Position numbers and translations under genes: made by a program. Positions 53,878-63,776 of a stretch of DNA of 64,000 nt are shown here, piece by piece. Position 1 is the first letter of the stretch. Every line of letters begins with the position of its first letter. Source of the DNA: JBPBQZ01 sp050955105 (lineage in GTDB: Bacteria; Pseudomonadota; Gammaproteobacteria; Burkholderiales; Burkholderiaceae); contig JBPBQZ010000057.1 in assembly GCA_050955105.1 (NCBI GenBank), forward strand, positions 1-64,000, in the 5' to 3' direction. The notes under the pieces were generated by a model. That model was not told where the DNA came from. It searched no databases and saw only the letters and a program-made list of their open reading frames with translations.

Positions 53878-53910
53878 AAAAAACCGCCGCGGCCTTGCGG
53901 GCGCGGCGGT
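53878..53910 (-). terminator. intrinsic terminator of rne
   Basis: On the minus strand a 9-bp GC stem (53910-53902 with 53891-53883, 10-base loop) is followed by a six-base T-run. It lies 85 bases after the rne stop and before moaA. Confidence 0.8.
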
Positions 53911-53994
53911 CGGTCCGGTGCAGCAGGGGCCGGATGCCCGTAAATCAGTCAGGCAACCGAGGCCGCCTGCTTAAAGCACTGTTACCGCAGGCAC

Positions 53995-56900
53995 TTACTG
54001 CGCGTCGGGCGCGGCATCGCTGCCCGTCACGCCGTCCGCCGGTGTCCCGGCGGACGGGCCGCGGGTTTCGACCTGCATCAAGCTGACGGGTGCGCTGACG
54101 GGGCGCTCTTTGCGCTGCCGCTTGACGCGGGGCGCCGCACCGCTGGACAGACTTTCCTGCGCCGCACGAAGTTTGTCGCTATCCGTGTTGACCCACACCA
54201 GCCCGGCTGACTCCAGCTTCGGCTTCAGCGTTTCGATCGAGATCGAGGCGGAGGGAGCGGCGCCGTTGCCGGTATTGGCCGCATGACCAACGGCTTGGCT
54301 GCTGGCGGCACCACTCTCTTGAGCCTCCGACTCGCCAATTTCGGTCAACGGTTGCGGCTGTTCCGGCGGCGGCATGGTCGCGACGGCGGCGAGTTGCTCC
54401 GCAGCAGGCGCGCTTGGCGTTGGTGCGGCGACCGCGGCCGTGGCATCGTCAGCGTCGAAAGCTGGCGCTTGCGGCGCCGCTGTCGTTTCAGGTGCCGATG
54501 CAAGCGGCTCGCTCGATTCGCGCGACGGCGCCGATGCCGGGGCGGCCATCGGTACATGCGCAGGCGCCGTGGCTTCCTGCGCCTGAGCCGGCAGCAATTC
54601 CAACGGCGTTACGCGCGCTGGCTCGCTTGCCACGTCTTGCGCCGCCACCGGCTCCGCGGCCGATTCGGTCGGGGTGCCCAGCACCGACGGCGATTCCGCC
54701 GATTCATTGGCGGTGTGCCCGGTGGACTGCGCTTCGCGCGCCGGCGTTGCGGCGGCTGGGGTGGTGGACTCCGTATGCGCTTGCAACGCATCGACCTCGG
54801 CCGGGGCAGGGGCCGGCTGACTGTGCGACGGTTCACCGCGCGGCCAGTCGTTCCACGTTTCGGTGGCGGCTGGCGCTGGCGTTGGCGCCTGCGTCTGCGG
54901 TACTTGCTGCACCGCTTCCGCTTCCGCTGCCGCGAACGACGTGGACGGTTGTTCGCGTGGCGCTTCCTGCGCGCCGGCCGTTGCTGCACGGTTGCCTTGG
55001 CGGCTGGCCGGATCTTCCGTTATCCCGGCCAGCGCCTGCGCTTCGGGATGCACCGGCGCGATATGACCTTCGCCTTCGGCAACATCCGCTGCGTGGTTGA
55101 CGTTCACGGCTTCATCGCCGCGTTCCCGACGTCCGCCACGGCGACCGCGCCGGCGGCGACGCCGTTCGTCGCCTTGCCGACCTTCCACGCCATCGGTCAA
55201 TGCCGCTTGCACCGCTTCGCCGCTCAATTCCTGCTCGCCATCGAAGCTGTCTTCGTCGGCGGCAAAATCGCGCGATTCGCGTTGCGGGATTTCGGCACGC
55301 GCTTGCTGCACCGGCAACTCTTCGAGTTCCACAGTCGGTCGGTCGCTGGTCGGCGCGTCGGCGGCGGCGAAAACGCCGTCCGCTGGCTTGCGCTCGCCGC
55401 GCGCCGGTCGCTCGCCGCGGGGGCTGCGCTCAGGGCGCTCACCCCGTTCACGACTCTCGCTGCGTTCCGCACCCTCTTGCCGGCCACCGCGTTCGCGGCG
55501 TTCGCCACGTTCGGGCCGCTCGGCTTTCTCCTGGCGCTCGCCGCCTTCACTGACTTCTGCCAGCGCGGTGCTTTCATTACGTTCGCGAGGCGCTCGTTCC
55601 GCACGGGCTTCACGCGGTTCGCGCGGCACTCGCGGCTCGCGCACTTCTTTGGCTTCGCGGGTCTCGCCGGCGTCTTTCTCGTCACGCCGTTGGCCGCCGC
55701 GCGCCTGCGCGTCGCGGCCGCCGGCCGATTGGCCGTTCGGGCGGCGTGCACCACGGCCGCCGTTGCGGTCGCCGCGTTCGCCGCTACGTTCCTGGCCTGC
55801 GCGCTCAGTGCGTGCACGCGTCGGACGCGCCGCCGCGGCATCGCTGTCGGCGAGCGGCGTTGGCGCCGGCGCTACCACCGGCGCTGCCGGTTGAATGCCG
55901 AACAATTTCTTGATCCAGCCGATGAAACCGGCGTCGGCCGGCACCGCGCTACTGCGCGCCGCGGGCACTGTCACCGTCGTCTCGGCGGCAGCGGGCAGCA
56001 CCGGACGCGGCGTGGCGCCAGGAGCCGGCCGTTCGGGCGTAATGCCCTTGACCGCCGCTTCCTGCTTCGGCCGCGTATCTTCCGCGCGCTTGCTGTAGAC
56101 CAGTTCGGCTTCGAGTTCGCGCGCCGCTTCCTCGGCCAGCAGATAGCTGGCGCGCGGCTCGTCGAGGCGCGCATCGTCATGACGCAGGCGCTCGAGCTTG
56201 TAATGCGGCGTGTCCAGATGCTTGTTCGGGATCAGCGTGCAATTGACCTTGAAGCGCGTCTCGATCTTGTTGATTTCCGGGCGTTTTTCATTCAGCAGGA
56301 AGGCGGCCACTTCGACCGGCACCTGGCAATGGATCGCCGCGGTGTTTTCCTTCATCGCCTCTTCCTGAATGATGCGCAGGACTTGCAAGGCCGAGGATTC
56401 GGTATCGCGGATATGGCCGGTGCCGTTGCAGCGCGGGCAGGTGACATGGCTGCCTTCCGAGAGCGCTGGGCGCAGCCGCTGGCGCGACAGTTCCATCAGG
56501 CCGAAACGCGAGATCTTGCCCATCTGCACGCGGGCGCGATCATGTTTCAGCGCGTCTTTCAGTCGTTGCTCGACTTCACGCTGGCTCTTGCCAGCTTCCA
56601 TGTCGATGAAATCGATGACGATCAGGCCGCCCAAGTCACGCAGCCGCAACTGGCGCGCCACTTCGTCGGCCGCTTCCAGATTGGTGCGTGCCGCGGTTTC
56701 CTCGATATCGGCGCCCTTGGTGGCACGCGCCGAGTTCACGTCGATGGAAACCAGCGCTTCGGTGTGATCGATCACGATCGCGCCGCCCGAAGGCAGCGGC
56801 ACCGTACGTGAATAGGCGGTTTCGATCTGGTGTTCGATCTGGAAGCGCGAGAACAGCGGCACGTCGTCGTGATACCGCTTGACCTTGTGCATATTGTCGG

Positions 56901-57642
56901 GCATCACCACCGTCATGAAGGCCCGCGCCTGTTCGTCGATTTCCTCGGTATCGATGAGGATTTCGCCGATATCCGGCTGGAAGTAATCGCGAATCGCGCG
57001 AATCACCAGGCTGGACTCGAGATAGATCAGGGCCGCGCCTTGCAGCTCGCCGGCGGCCTTTTCGACCGCCTTCCACAGTTGCATCAGGTAGTTCAGATCC
57101 CACTGCAGTTCTTCGACGCTGCGGCCGATGCCGGCGGTGCGAGCAATGATGCTCATGCCCGCGGGCATTTCCAGCTGCCCCATCGCTTCGCGCAGTTCCT
57201 GGCGCTCTTCGCCTTCGATGCGGCGCGACACGCCACCGCCGCGCGGGTTGTTCGGCATCAGCACCAGATAGCGGCCGGCCAGCGAAATATAGGTGGTGAG
57301 CGCAGCGCCTTTATTGCCGCGTTCTTCCTTCTCCACCTGGATGATGATCTCCTGGCCTTCGCGCAGTGCATCCTGAATCCGCGCCGTGCGCGCGTCGGCG
57401 CCGTCGCGGAAAAACTGGGGGGCTACTTCCTTGAAAGGCAGGAAGCCGTGGCGTTCCTCACCATAGTTGACGAAACAGGCTTCCAGCGAGGGCTCGATGC
57501 GGGTAACGACACCCTTGTAGATATTGCCCTTGCGTTGTTCTCGGCCAGCTGCTTCGATATCGATATCGATCAGCTTTTGGCCGTCGACGATGGCAACGCG
57601 CAGTTCTTCCTGCTGCGTTGCGTTAAACAACATTCGTTTCAT
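53995..57642 (-). CDS. rne: ribonuclease E
   Basis: The 1215-residue endoribonuclease is the core of the RNA degradosome. The N-terminal half has an S1 RNA-binding domain (~37-120), catalytic Asp301 and Asp344 (E. coli 303/346) and the Zn-link CPRCNGTG (Cys402, Cys405). The C-terminal half is a long disordered, Arg/Glu/Gly- then Ala/Pro-rich scaffold with an RRRRRGRRGGRRERG patch, typical of betaproteobacterial RNase E. MKRMLFNATQQEELRV matches the known start. It is divergent from rluC, as in E. coli. Confidence 0.96.
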   Translation of the reverse strand: MKRMLFNATQQEELRVAIVDGQKLIDIDIEAAGREQRKGNIYKGVVTRIEPSLEACFVNYGEERHGFLPFKEVAPQFFRDGADARTARIQDALREGQEIIIQVEKEERGNKGAALTTYISLAGRYLVLMPNNPRGGGVSRRIEGEERQELREAMGQLEMPAGMSIIARTAGIGRSVEELQWDLNYLMQLWKAVEKAAGELQGAALIYLESSLVIRAIRDYFQPDIGEILIDTEEIDEQARAFMTVVMPDNMHKVKRYHDDVPLFSRFQIEHQIETAYSRTVPLPSGGAIVIDHTEALVSIDVNSARATKGADIEETAARTNLEAADEVARQLRLRDLGGLIVIDFIDMEAGKSQREVEQRLKDALKHDRARVQMGKISRFGLMELSRQRLRPALSEGSHVTCPRCNGTGHIRDTESSALQVLRIIQEEAMKENTAAIHCQVPVEVAAFLLNEKRPEINKIETRFKVNCTLIPNKHLDTPHYKLERLRHDDARLDEPRASYLLAEEAARELEAELVYSKRAEDTRPKQEAAVKGITPERPAPGATPRPVLPAAAETTVTVPAARSSAVPADAGFIGWIKKLFGIQPAAPVVAPAPTPLADSDAAAARPTRARTERAGQERSGERGDRNGGRGARRPNGQSAGGRDAQARGGQRRDEKDAGETREAKEVREPRVPREPREARAERAPRERNESTALAEVSEGGERQEKAERPERGERRERGGRQEGAERSESRERGERPERSPRGERPARGERKPADGVFAAADAPTSDRPTVELEELPVQQARAEIPQRESRDFAADEDSFDGEQELSGEAVQAALTDGVEGRQGDERRRRRRGRRGGRRERGDEAVNVNHAADVAEGEGHIAPVHPEAQALAGITEDPASRQGNRAATAGAQEAPREQPSTSFAAAEAEAVQQVPQTQAPTPAPAATETWNDWPRGEPSHSQPAPAPAEVDALQAHTESTTPAAATPAREAQSTGHTANESAESPSVLGTPTESAAEPVAAQDVASEPARVTPLELLPAQAQEATAPAHVPMAAPASAPSRESSEPLASAPETTAAPQAPAFDADDATAAVAAPTPSAPAAEQLAAVATMPPPEQPQPLTEIGESEAQESGAASSQAVGHAANTGNGAAPSASISIETLKPKLESAGLVWVNTDSDKLRAAQESLSSGAAPRVKRQRKERPVSAPVSLMQVETRGPSAGTPADGVTGSDAAPDAQ

Positions 57643-58305
57643 TGAACGGCTCCAGAGCGACTGAGCCGGCTGGCCTTCGAAAAGGCTGCTTACGCCGGCG
57701 CGCCGCGCTTATTTTTTTCAAAAAAGCACGCTGGGCCGAGAGTTCTGGTGGGAAGATTGCCGCCGCCCCTTGAGGGCGGCAGGACATGCGCGAAGCCGCT
57801 TTCAGACGTCCGAGGCGCCGCCGCTTTGGGTTGCCGGCCGGCACAGTCAGGCGGCTCCTTGAGCGCCCCCTGAATATTCGAGACTGAACTGCTTTCCGTT
57901 ACCGCACCGCTTCGCCGTGAGGGAGAACGTTCGCGCGCAACATCGCGCGGCAGACAAGACGTTTCCCGACAAGCCGGAAGCCGTTCGGAAGAACGCCGGC
58001 ATTTACGCAATCCCGCCAGCCGTGAACCGGAGTTCGCCAGCTGGCGGGAAAAATTCTTTTAGACCAAAACTCGCTGCCTTGGCGAAGCTCGCGGCGGCCG
58101 AACGTGCCTGTGGGCATCGGTTCCTGCTGGCCCGACCTTCGTGCATGCGACTCGTTGCTCGTTTTTCCGGTCGAGCAACCGTCCGGGGTACAAGCAAGTA
58201 AAATGGCGGATCGCCGCTTGTCCCGCAGTCTAGCGCTCGAACGATGCGAGCGCTGCAGCGCTGCTCGACGGCTCGGCCTTCGACTGATGGCAAATTATAT
58301 GCAGA
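57643..58305. other. 663-base divergent region, rne / rluC
   Basis: This gap holds the probable long 5' leader of rne, through which RNase E usually autoregulates. On the rne side are a T-run/A-run dyad at ~57711-57728 and a 7-bp hairpin at 57762-57780. Short minus-strand frames here lack protein-like composition. No known RNA gene is recognised. Confidence 0.6.
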
Positions 58306-59307
58306 ATGAATGAGTTAGGCAAAAGTTCCACGGAAAGCCCGGAATCCGCTCAGGTGAGCTTCGTCGATATCGACGAGGAAAGCGCCGGACAGCGGATCGA
58401 CAACTTCCTGTTTCGCGTCTGCAAAGGCGTGCCCAAAAGCCATATCTACCGGATCTTGCGCTCTGGAGAAGTGCGCGTGAACAAAGGCCGCATCGATGCT
58501 ACCTACCGGCTGGTGGCGGGAGATCGACTGCGTTTGCCCCCCATGCGAGTCGGCGCGCCGGCCTCGCACACGCGCGCGCGCGCGCCGGCCGCCAATTTCC
58601 CCATCCTGTTCGAAGACAGCGGCCTGCTGGCAATCGACAAGCCGGCCGGCGTGGCGGTGCACGGCGGCAGCGGCGTCAGCCACGGCGTGATCGAGCAACT
58701 GCGCCAGGCGCGCCCCGACGCGCCATTCCTCGAACTGGTGCATCGCCTGGATCGCGATACGTCCGGGGTGCTGCTGTTGGCGAAAAAGCGCTCGGCGCTG
58801 CTGAGTCTGCACGAGCAATTGCGCGGCAGTAGTACCGATAAACGCTATCTTGCGTGCGTGGTCGGCGACTGGCACGATGCCCGACGAGTGGTGAAGGCGC
58901 CCCTATATAAATATGTGGACGGCAACGGCGAACGGCGCGTGCGGGTGCAGGAAGACGGCTCGCCGTCGCATACGATATTTCGCTTGCTCGAGCGTTTCGG
59001 CGCCTATTCCTTGCTGGAGGCCGAACTGAAGACCGGCCGCACGCACCAGATACGCGTGCATCTCGCGCATTTGGACATGCCGATCGTCGGCGACGACAAA
59101 TATGGCGATTTCGCTGTAAACCGGCAGTTGGCGCGCGGCGATGCGCGCCCCGGTATCAAACGCATGTTCCTGCACGCGGCGCGATTCACCTTCGCGCATC
59201 CGGTGAGCGGGGCGCTTACTGTCGTAGAAGCGCCATTGCCTGCTGAATGCGGGCAGTTTCTGAACCAACTCAAACAGGCGTTTTCCCATGGCCCGACAAC
59301 GGTTTGA
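58306..59307 (+). CDS. rluC: 23S rRNA pseudouridine synthase RluC
   Basis: The 333-residue enzyme makes pseudouridines 955, 2504 and 2580. An S4 domain (~28-80) precedes the catalytic HRLDRDTSGVLLLAKK with Asp149. ATG at 58306 lies at the end of the rne gap. The gene overlaps the next by 20 bases, starting the cluster rluC-gph-Rieske-sppA. Confidence 0.93.
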   Translation: MNELGKSSTESPESAQVSFVDIDEESAGQRIDNFLFRVCKGVPKSHIYRILRSGEVRVNKGRIDATYRLVAGDRLRLPPMRVGAPASHTRARAPAANFPILFEDSGLLAIDKPAGVAVHGGSGVSHGVIEQLRQARPDAPFLELVHRLDRDTSGVLLLAKKRSALLSLHEQLRGSSTDKRYLACVVGDWHDARRVVKAPLYKYVDGNGERRVRVQEDGSPSHTIFRLLERFGAYSLLEAELKTGRTHQIRVHLAHLDMPIVGDDKYGDFAVNRQLARGDARPGIKRMFLHAARFTFAHPVSGALTVVEAPLPAECGQFLNQLKQAFSHGPTTV

Positions 59308-59947
59308 TCTGATCGCCTTCGACTGGGACGGCACGCTCAGCGATTCCACCGCGCACATTGCCCGCAGTATCCAGGGCGCCTGCCGCGACGTGGGGCTGCC
59401 GGAGCCGGCACGCGAAGCCGCCAGCTACGTCATCGGGCTGGGCTTGCGCGATGCGTTGCAGATCGTAGCGCCTGCGCTTGATCCAAAAGATTACCCAAAG
59501 CTTACGGAACGCTATCGTTTTCATTACCTGACCGGCGAACAGCATCTGGAACTCTTCGAAGGCGCGCGTGAAATGCTGGTCGAGTTGCGCGATGCCGGCT
59601 ATTTCCTGGCGGTGGCGACCGGCAAGAGCCGCGTTGGCCTGAATCGCGTGCTCGATGCGGCGCGCCTGACCAGCTTGTTCGACGCAACGCGCTGCGCCGA
59701 CGAAACCTTCTCGAAGCCACACCCGGCCATGCTCGAAGAGTTGACGCGGGAACTCGGCCAGTCGCTGTCTCGTACCGTGATGATCGGCGACACCACCCAC
59801 GACTTGCAGATGGCGACCAACGCCGGCGCAGCGTCGATCGCGGTCCTGTACGGCGCCCATGCCGAAGCGCCGTTGCGGGCGCTGGCGCCGCTGCATTGCG
59901 CGCGCGATATCGCCGACTTGCACGATTGGCTGACCACGAATGCCTGA
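59288..59947 (+). CDS. HAD-family phosphatase, phosphoglycolate phosphatase-like
   Basis: The 219-residue HAD enzyme has motif I DWDGTLSD, motif II AVATGKSRVGL and motif IV MIGDTTHDLQMA. It resembles Gph-like phosphatases, the usual partner of rluC in this order; the substrate is not certain. It overlaps rluC by 20 and the Rieske gene by eight bases, so the genes are translationally coupled. Confidence 0.85.
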   Translation: MARQRFDLIAFDWDGTLSDSTAHIARSIQGACRDVGLPEPAREAASYVIGLGLRDALQIVAPALDPKDYPKLTERYRFHYLTGEQHLELFEGAREMLVELRDAGYFLAVATGKSRVGLNRVLDAARLTSLFDATRCADETFSKPHPAMLEELTRELGQSLSRTVMIGDTTHDLQMATNAGAASIAVLYGAHAEAPLRALAPLHCARDIADLHDWLTTNA

Positions 59948-60314
59948 TGTGGTGTGGATCTGCCCATCCAGCGCCTTGCATGACGGCAAGATGGGCGTTT
60001 TGCGCGACGCGGTGGATGCCGGCGGCCACGCCTCGGTGTTCTTCGTGCGCTACGGTGGCACCGTTTACGGCTATCTGAACCGCTGTGCACATATGCCGAT
60101 GGAACTCGACTGGAATCCCGGGCAGTTCTTCGACTCTTCGGGTTTATACTTGATCTGCGCTACGCACGGCGCGCTCTACGCTCCCCATACTGGCCGGTGC
60201 GAGGGCGGTCCATGCGTCGGCGCTCGTCTGCGCGCGCTGCATGTCGAAGAGCGCGACACGCCCGCGGGCAGGGCGGTTTTCTGGTTGCCCGATGCGCAAT
60301 TGCGTCCGGCTTGA
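59940..60314 (+). CDS. Rieske [2Fe-2S] ferredoxin-like protein
   Basis: The 124-residue soluble protein carries both Rieske ligands: CAH in LNRCAHMPME and CATHGALYAPHTG (C-x-H ... C-x2-H). It looks like a ferredoxin component without its own oxygenase; its redox partner is unknown. The arrangement with rluC, gph and sppA is common in Burkholderiales. Confidence 0.88.
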   Translation: MPDVVWICPSSALHDGKMGVLRDAVDAGGHASVFFVRYGGTVYGYLNRCAHMPMELDWNPGQFFDSSGLYLICATHGALYAPHTGRCEGGPCVGARLRALHVEERDTPAGRAVFWLPDAQLRPA

Positions 60315-60346
60315 GTCTTTTCCAGCGTTGTCTACCAAAGCCGCGA

Positions 60347-61363
60347 ATGTCAGATTTGTCTCCGTCCTCGTCTTCCATCACTTCATCGCCGCTGGTCGAG
60401 GGCACCGACAGCCATTGGGAACGCCGCGTCCTCGAAAAGCTTGCGCTGGACGCATTGCGTGAGCAGCGTGCCGCGCGCCGCTGGAAAATCTTTTTCCGTT
60501 TCGTGTTGCTGGTGGTCGTATTGCTGGCCTTGGCAGCCTATTGGTTTTCAGACTCGCACTCGCTGGGAGCCACGACCGGCCGGCATACCGCGCTGGTTAC
60601 GCTGGACGGCGAGATCGCGGCGCACGGCAGCGCCAGCGCCGACAATATCGTGACGGCGCTGGAAGCGGCTTTCGACGACGAGAACACCGCCGGCGTGGTG
60701 CTGCAAATCAATAGCCCGGGCGGCAGCCCGGTCCAGTCGGACATGATCTACAACGCGATTCGCCGGCTGCGCAACCAGTATCCAGCCAAGCCTTTGTACG
60801 TGGTCGTCAGCGATGTCTGCGCTTCCGGCGGCTATTTCGTGGCGGCGGCAGCCGACAAGATTTTCGTCGACCGCGCCAGTATCGTCGGCTCGATCGGCGT
60901 GCTGATGGAAGGTTTCGGTTTTACCGGGCTGATGGACAAACTGGGCGTGGAGCGGCGTTTGATAACCTCAGGCGCGAACAAAGGCTTTTATGATCCGTTT
61001 TCGCCGCAATCCGACAAGCAGCGGCAGCATGCGCAAGAGATGCTGGATCAGGTGCATGACCAGTTCATCGCCGCGGTGCGGCAGGGGCGCGGCAAGCGTC
61101 TGAAGGAAACGCCGGATATTTTCTCGGGCCTGTTCTGGACCGGTCAGCAAAGCGTCGATCTGGGGCTGGCGGATGGTTTCGGCGATACCGACTATGTCGC
61201 ACGCGAGGTCATCAAAGCGAACGACATCGTCGACTACACGGTTAAAGAAGGCCTGACCGAACGCATCGCGCGGCGCTTCGGCGAATCGATCGGTGACGCC
61301 GCGCTGCACGCGCTGTCGAACGTTGGCTTGCAAGCCGCCAGCGGAAACCCCAGGCTGCGCTAA
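60347..61363 (+). CDS. signal peptide peptidase SppA-like S49 protease
   Basis: The 338-residue membrane protease has one N-terminal helix (~50-67) and the S49 core. The catalytic dyad is Ser160 (SDVCASGGYF) and Lys212 (SGANKGFYDPF), 52 residues apart as in short SppA/SohB forms. It cleaves signal peptides left in the membrane. The ATG at 60347 is chosen; upstream open sequence belongs to the Rieske region. Confidence 0.92.
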   Translation: MSDLSPSSSSITSSPLVEGTDSHWERRVLEKLALDALREQRAARRWKIFFRFVLLVVVLLALAAYWFSDSHSLGATTGRHTALVTLDGEIAAHGSASADNIVTALEAAFDDENTAGVVLQINSPGGSPVQSDMIYNAIRRLRNQYPAKPLYVVVSDVCASGGYFVAAAADKIFVDRASIVGSIGVLMEGFGFTGLMDKLGVERRLITSGANKGFYDPFSPQSDKQRQHAQEMLDQVHDQFIAAVRQGRGKRLKETPDIFSGLFWTGQQSVDLGLADGFGDTDYVAREVIKANDIVDYTVKEGLTERIARRFGESIGDAALHALSNVGLQAASGNPRLR

Positions 61364-61378
61364 AGGCGCCTGTGCGCC

Positions 61379-62101
61379 TTATCTGCTTGCCAGGAACATG
61401 AAAATGGCCGGCCGGCGGTGCAGTTCGGGCGCCGCCCCGCTCAACCATTGAGCGATGCTGCGGGTGCGGATTTCCTCGGTTTCGGCGGTCAGATCGACGG
61501 CGATCGACAGTAGCGTCGAGCGTGCGCAAGTTTGCGTCAAGGCATCGAACAGCGCGCGGTTTCGATAGGGCGTCTCGATGAAAATCTGCGTTCTCTGGTG
61601 CCGCTGCGATTCGCTTTCCAGTTCTTTGAGCCGTTGCGCGCGCGCCGCGCCGTCGGTCGGCAGATAGCCGTGAAACGCAAAGCTCTGCCCGTTCAGGCCA
61701 GAAGCCATCAGCGCCAGCAAGATCGAGCTCGGTCCCACCAGCGGCACGACGCGGATGCCCGCCGCATGAGCGCGCCGCACCAATAGCGCGCCGGGATCAG
61801 CCACCGCCGGACAGCCTGCTTCCGACACCAGGCCGCCATCGATGCCGGCCAGCAACGGCGCCAACAAGCCTTCAATAGCTGTATCCGGCGTGTTGACGTT
61901 CAGTTCGCGAATCTCGATTTCCTGTATCGGCCGCTGGACCCCGACGCGTTTGAGGAACGCCCGCGTGCTTTTGGCGTTTTCACCGACGTAATAGGCAAGG
62001 CTGGCGGCGCGCGCCGAAACCGGCGTCGGCAAGACCGCGTCGAGCGCCGCGCGTTCGCCCGCGGCCAGGGTGTTGGGGATCAGATAAAGAATGCCGGTCA
62101 T
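61379..62101 (-). CDS. RsmI-like SAM-dependent methyltransferase (tetrapyrrole methylase fold)
   Basis: The 240-residue protein is a shorter relative of RsmI, with SEAGCPAVADPG and VGPSSILLALMASGLNGQ. It lacks the usual N-terminal start of RsmI itself and is ~50 residues shorter, so 16S rRNA C1402 methylation is uncertain. It is coupled to the upstream Maf gene by one base (TGAAATG). Confidence 0.82.
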   Translation of the reverse strand: MTGILYLIPNTLAAGERAALDAVLPTPVSARAASLAYYVGENAKSTRAFLKRVGVQRPIQEIEIRELNVNTPDTAIEGLLAPLLAGIDGGLVSEAGCPAVADPGALLVRRAHAAGIRVVPLVGPSSILLALMASGLNGQSFAFHGYLPTDGAARAQRLKELESESQRHQRTQIFIETPYRNRALFDALTQTCARSTLLSIAVDLTAETEEIRTRSIAQWLSGAAPELHRRPAIFMFLASR

Positions 62102-62102
62102 T

Positions 62103-62705
62103 TCAGGCGAAGCCTCCTACGCTGAATTCGTTCAACATGCCAACCAATGCGATCAGCGGCAATCCCACCAGCGCGGTCGGATCGTCGCTGGTCACCGCTT
62201 CCAGCAGCGCAATGCCCAAACCTTCCGATTTGGCGCTGCCGGCCACGTCATACGGCTGTTCGGCCCGCAAATAGGCATCCAGCGCCGCGTCTGACAACTG
62301 CCGGAAACGCACTTGTGTCGGCACCACGGCCTCGCGGCTGGCGCCCGATGGTGCATCGATCACGTATAGCGCGGTGTGGAATTCGACCGTCTGTCCGCGC
62401 ATCATTTGCAGCTGCGCCAAGGCGCGCGCATGGTCGCCGGGTTTGCCGATTTGCATGCCGGCGCAACTCGCCACTTGGTCGGAACCGATGACCAGCGCAT
62501 CAGGACGCAGCGCCGCGACGGCTTGCGCCTTGGCGCGTGCCAGGCGTAGTGCGGTATCGGCGGCGGCTTCGTGTGCGCGCGGCGTTTCGTCCACATTGGG
62601 CACGACCACCTCGAATGCCAATTGCAGACGGCCGAGCAGTGCCCGGCGATAGGGCGAGCTGGAGGCAAGAACCACGGGGCGCGATGGCGGCGCGATGCTA
62701 TTCAT
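62103..62705 (-). CDS. yceF: Maf-family nucleotide pyrophosphatase (YceF-like)
   Basis: The 200-residue enzyme has LASSSPYRRALL, DETP and VIGSDQVA, the YceF group of Maf proteins, which hydrolyses 7-methyl-GTP. It is divergent from yceD across 116 bases, the order rsmI-like/maf | yceD-rpmF being typical. Confidence 0.9.
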   Translation of the reverse strand: MNSIAPPSRPVVLASSSPYRRALLGRLQLAFEVVVPNVDETPRAHEAAADTALRLARAKAQAVAALRPDALVIGSDQVASCAGMQIGKPGDHARALAQLQMMRGQTVEFHTALYVIDAPSGASREAVVPTQVRFRQLSDAALDAYLRAEQPYDVAGSAKSEGLGIALLEAVTSDDPTALVGLPLIALVGMLNEFSVGGFA

Positions 62706-62821
62706 AAAAGGCTTTCGCGGCCGGTGGCGCCGCAGTTAAGTGTTTGACCACAAAGGATGATACGTGTAGACTCACGCGCTTTTCCGCGGCATGCCCGCGG
62801 TGTAACCGGGACACATCGCCG

Positions 62822-63682
62822 ATGACCGAGAAGCCCGGCCGCAAAGCCGATTTAGCCAGTCGCCAGCCGAGCGATGCCAAGCCGGCGTCCACTGGCGTGC
62901 AGACCGAGGGCGAGCAGGCCGGCGGCGCGACGCAAGCGGTCGACAGCGTCATCGCCAACCCGCAAAACGTCGATATTTTCGAGTTCGCGCGCAGCGGTGG
63001 TCATGCGGCGGGCAGTCAGGCGGTGGCCGGATTGCCGCGCATGGTAACCGAAGTGCCGGCCGAAGTGCTCGGCCAGACGGTCGACCAGGCGCCTGCCGAC
63101 GGCGGCGTGCTGCACTGGCGGATAGTCGGCGGTCTGCGCGACGAATCGTCTGGCGCCAGCGCACTGCGGCCGACGCTGGCCTTGTCGGTCTCGGGCGAAA
63201 TCTGGCTGGAGTGTCAACGCTGCCTGGCGCCGTATGCGCAGCCGCTCGCGATCGACACGCAATTCGTCATCGTCGAAACCGAAGCGCAGGCCGAACAGGC
63301 CGATTTCGAAGACGAGGAAGACACCATCGTCGGTTCACGGCATTTCGATCTGCTCGAGTTAATCGAAGAAGAAGTGCTGTTGAGCTTGCCGATTATTCCG
63401 AAACATCCGGTCTGTCCGACGGTGCACGCCGCGTTGACGGCGCCAGCGCCGGACGAGGCCGATGCAGCATCCGCATCGGCGACGGAAGCCGTCGATGCGA
63501 CGCGGCAAGCGGGGCAGGATCGGGAGCAGCAGCCCGATCAGCAGGCGGGGCAAGAAGCCGCCCGGCAAGCGCCGCCCGAGGCCGGCGATGATGCCAAGGC
63601 GCCGGCGCGCCGCAATCCGTTTGCGGCGCTGGCGGCCTTGCGCTCGACGCCGCCGCCGGCCGATGAAGAAAAAAAGCGCTGA
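62822..63682 (+). CDS. yceD: YceD/DUF177 family protein, 23S rRNA accumulation
   Basis: The 286-residue protein has the YceD zinc-like pair ECQRCLAPY and HPVCPT, and ends ...RRNPFAALAALR as usual. It is longer than relatives: an Ala/Gln/Glu-rich insert of about 60 residues precedes that end, and the N-terminus is also extended. The start at 62822 is the first ATG after the open frame with no ribosome site. Confidence 0.88.
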   Translation: MTEKPGRKADLASRQPSDAKPASTGVQTEGEQAGGATQAVDSVIANPQNVDIFEFARSGGHAAGSQAVAGLPRMVTEVPAEVLGQTVDQAPADGGVLHWRIVGGLRDESSGASALRPTLALSVSGEIWLECQRCLAPYAQPLAIDTQFVIVETEAQAEQADFEDEEDTIVGSRHFDLLELIEEEVLLSLPIIPKHPVCPTVHAALTAPAPDEADAASASATEAVDATRQAGQDREQQPDQQAGQEAARQAPPEAGDDAKAPARRNPFAALAALRSTPPPADEEKKR

Positions 63683-63776
63683 AATCCAGCGCTTGCCGAA
63701 TCTGTGAAGAGATTCAGCGTGGCGGCCGGAATCGTCCGCCGTCCATGTTAAAATCGCGTTCTATTTGGGAGTTCTC

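Noticed and set aside
54283..56811. 842-codon open frame on the plus strand opposite rne
   Set aside because: It is antisense to the low-complexity, GC-rich tail of RNase E, rich in Arg/Ala/Phe with no domain; a by-product of codon bias.
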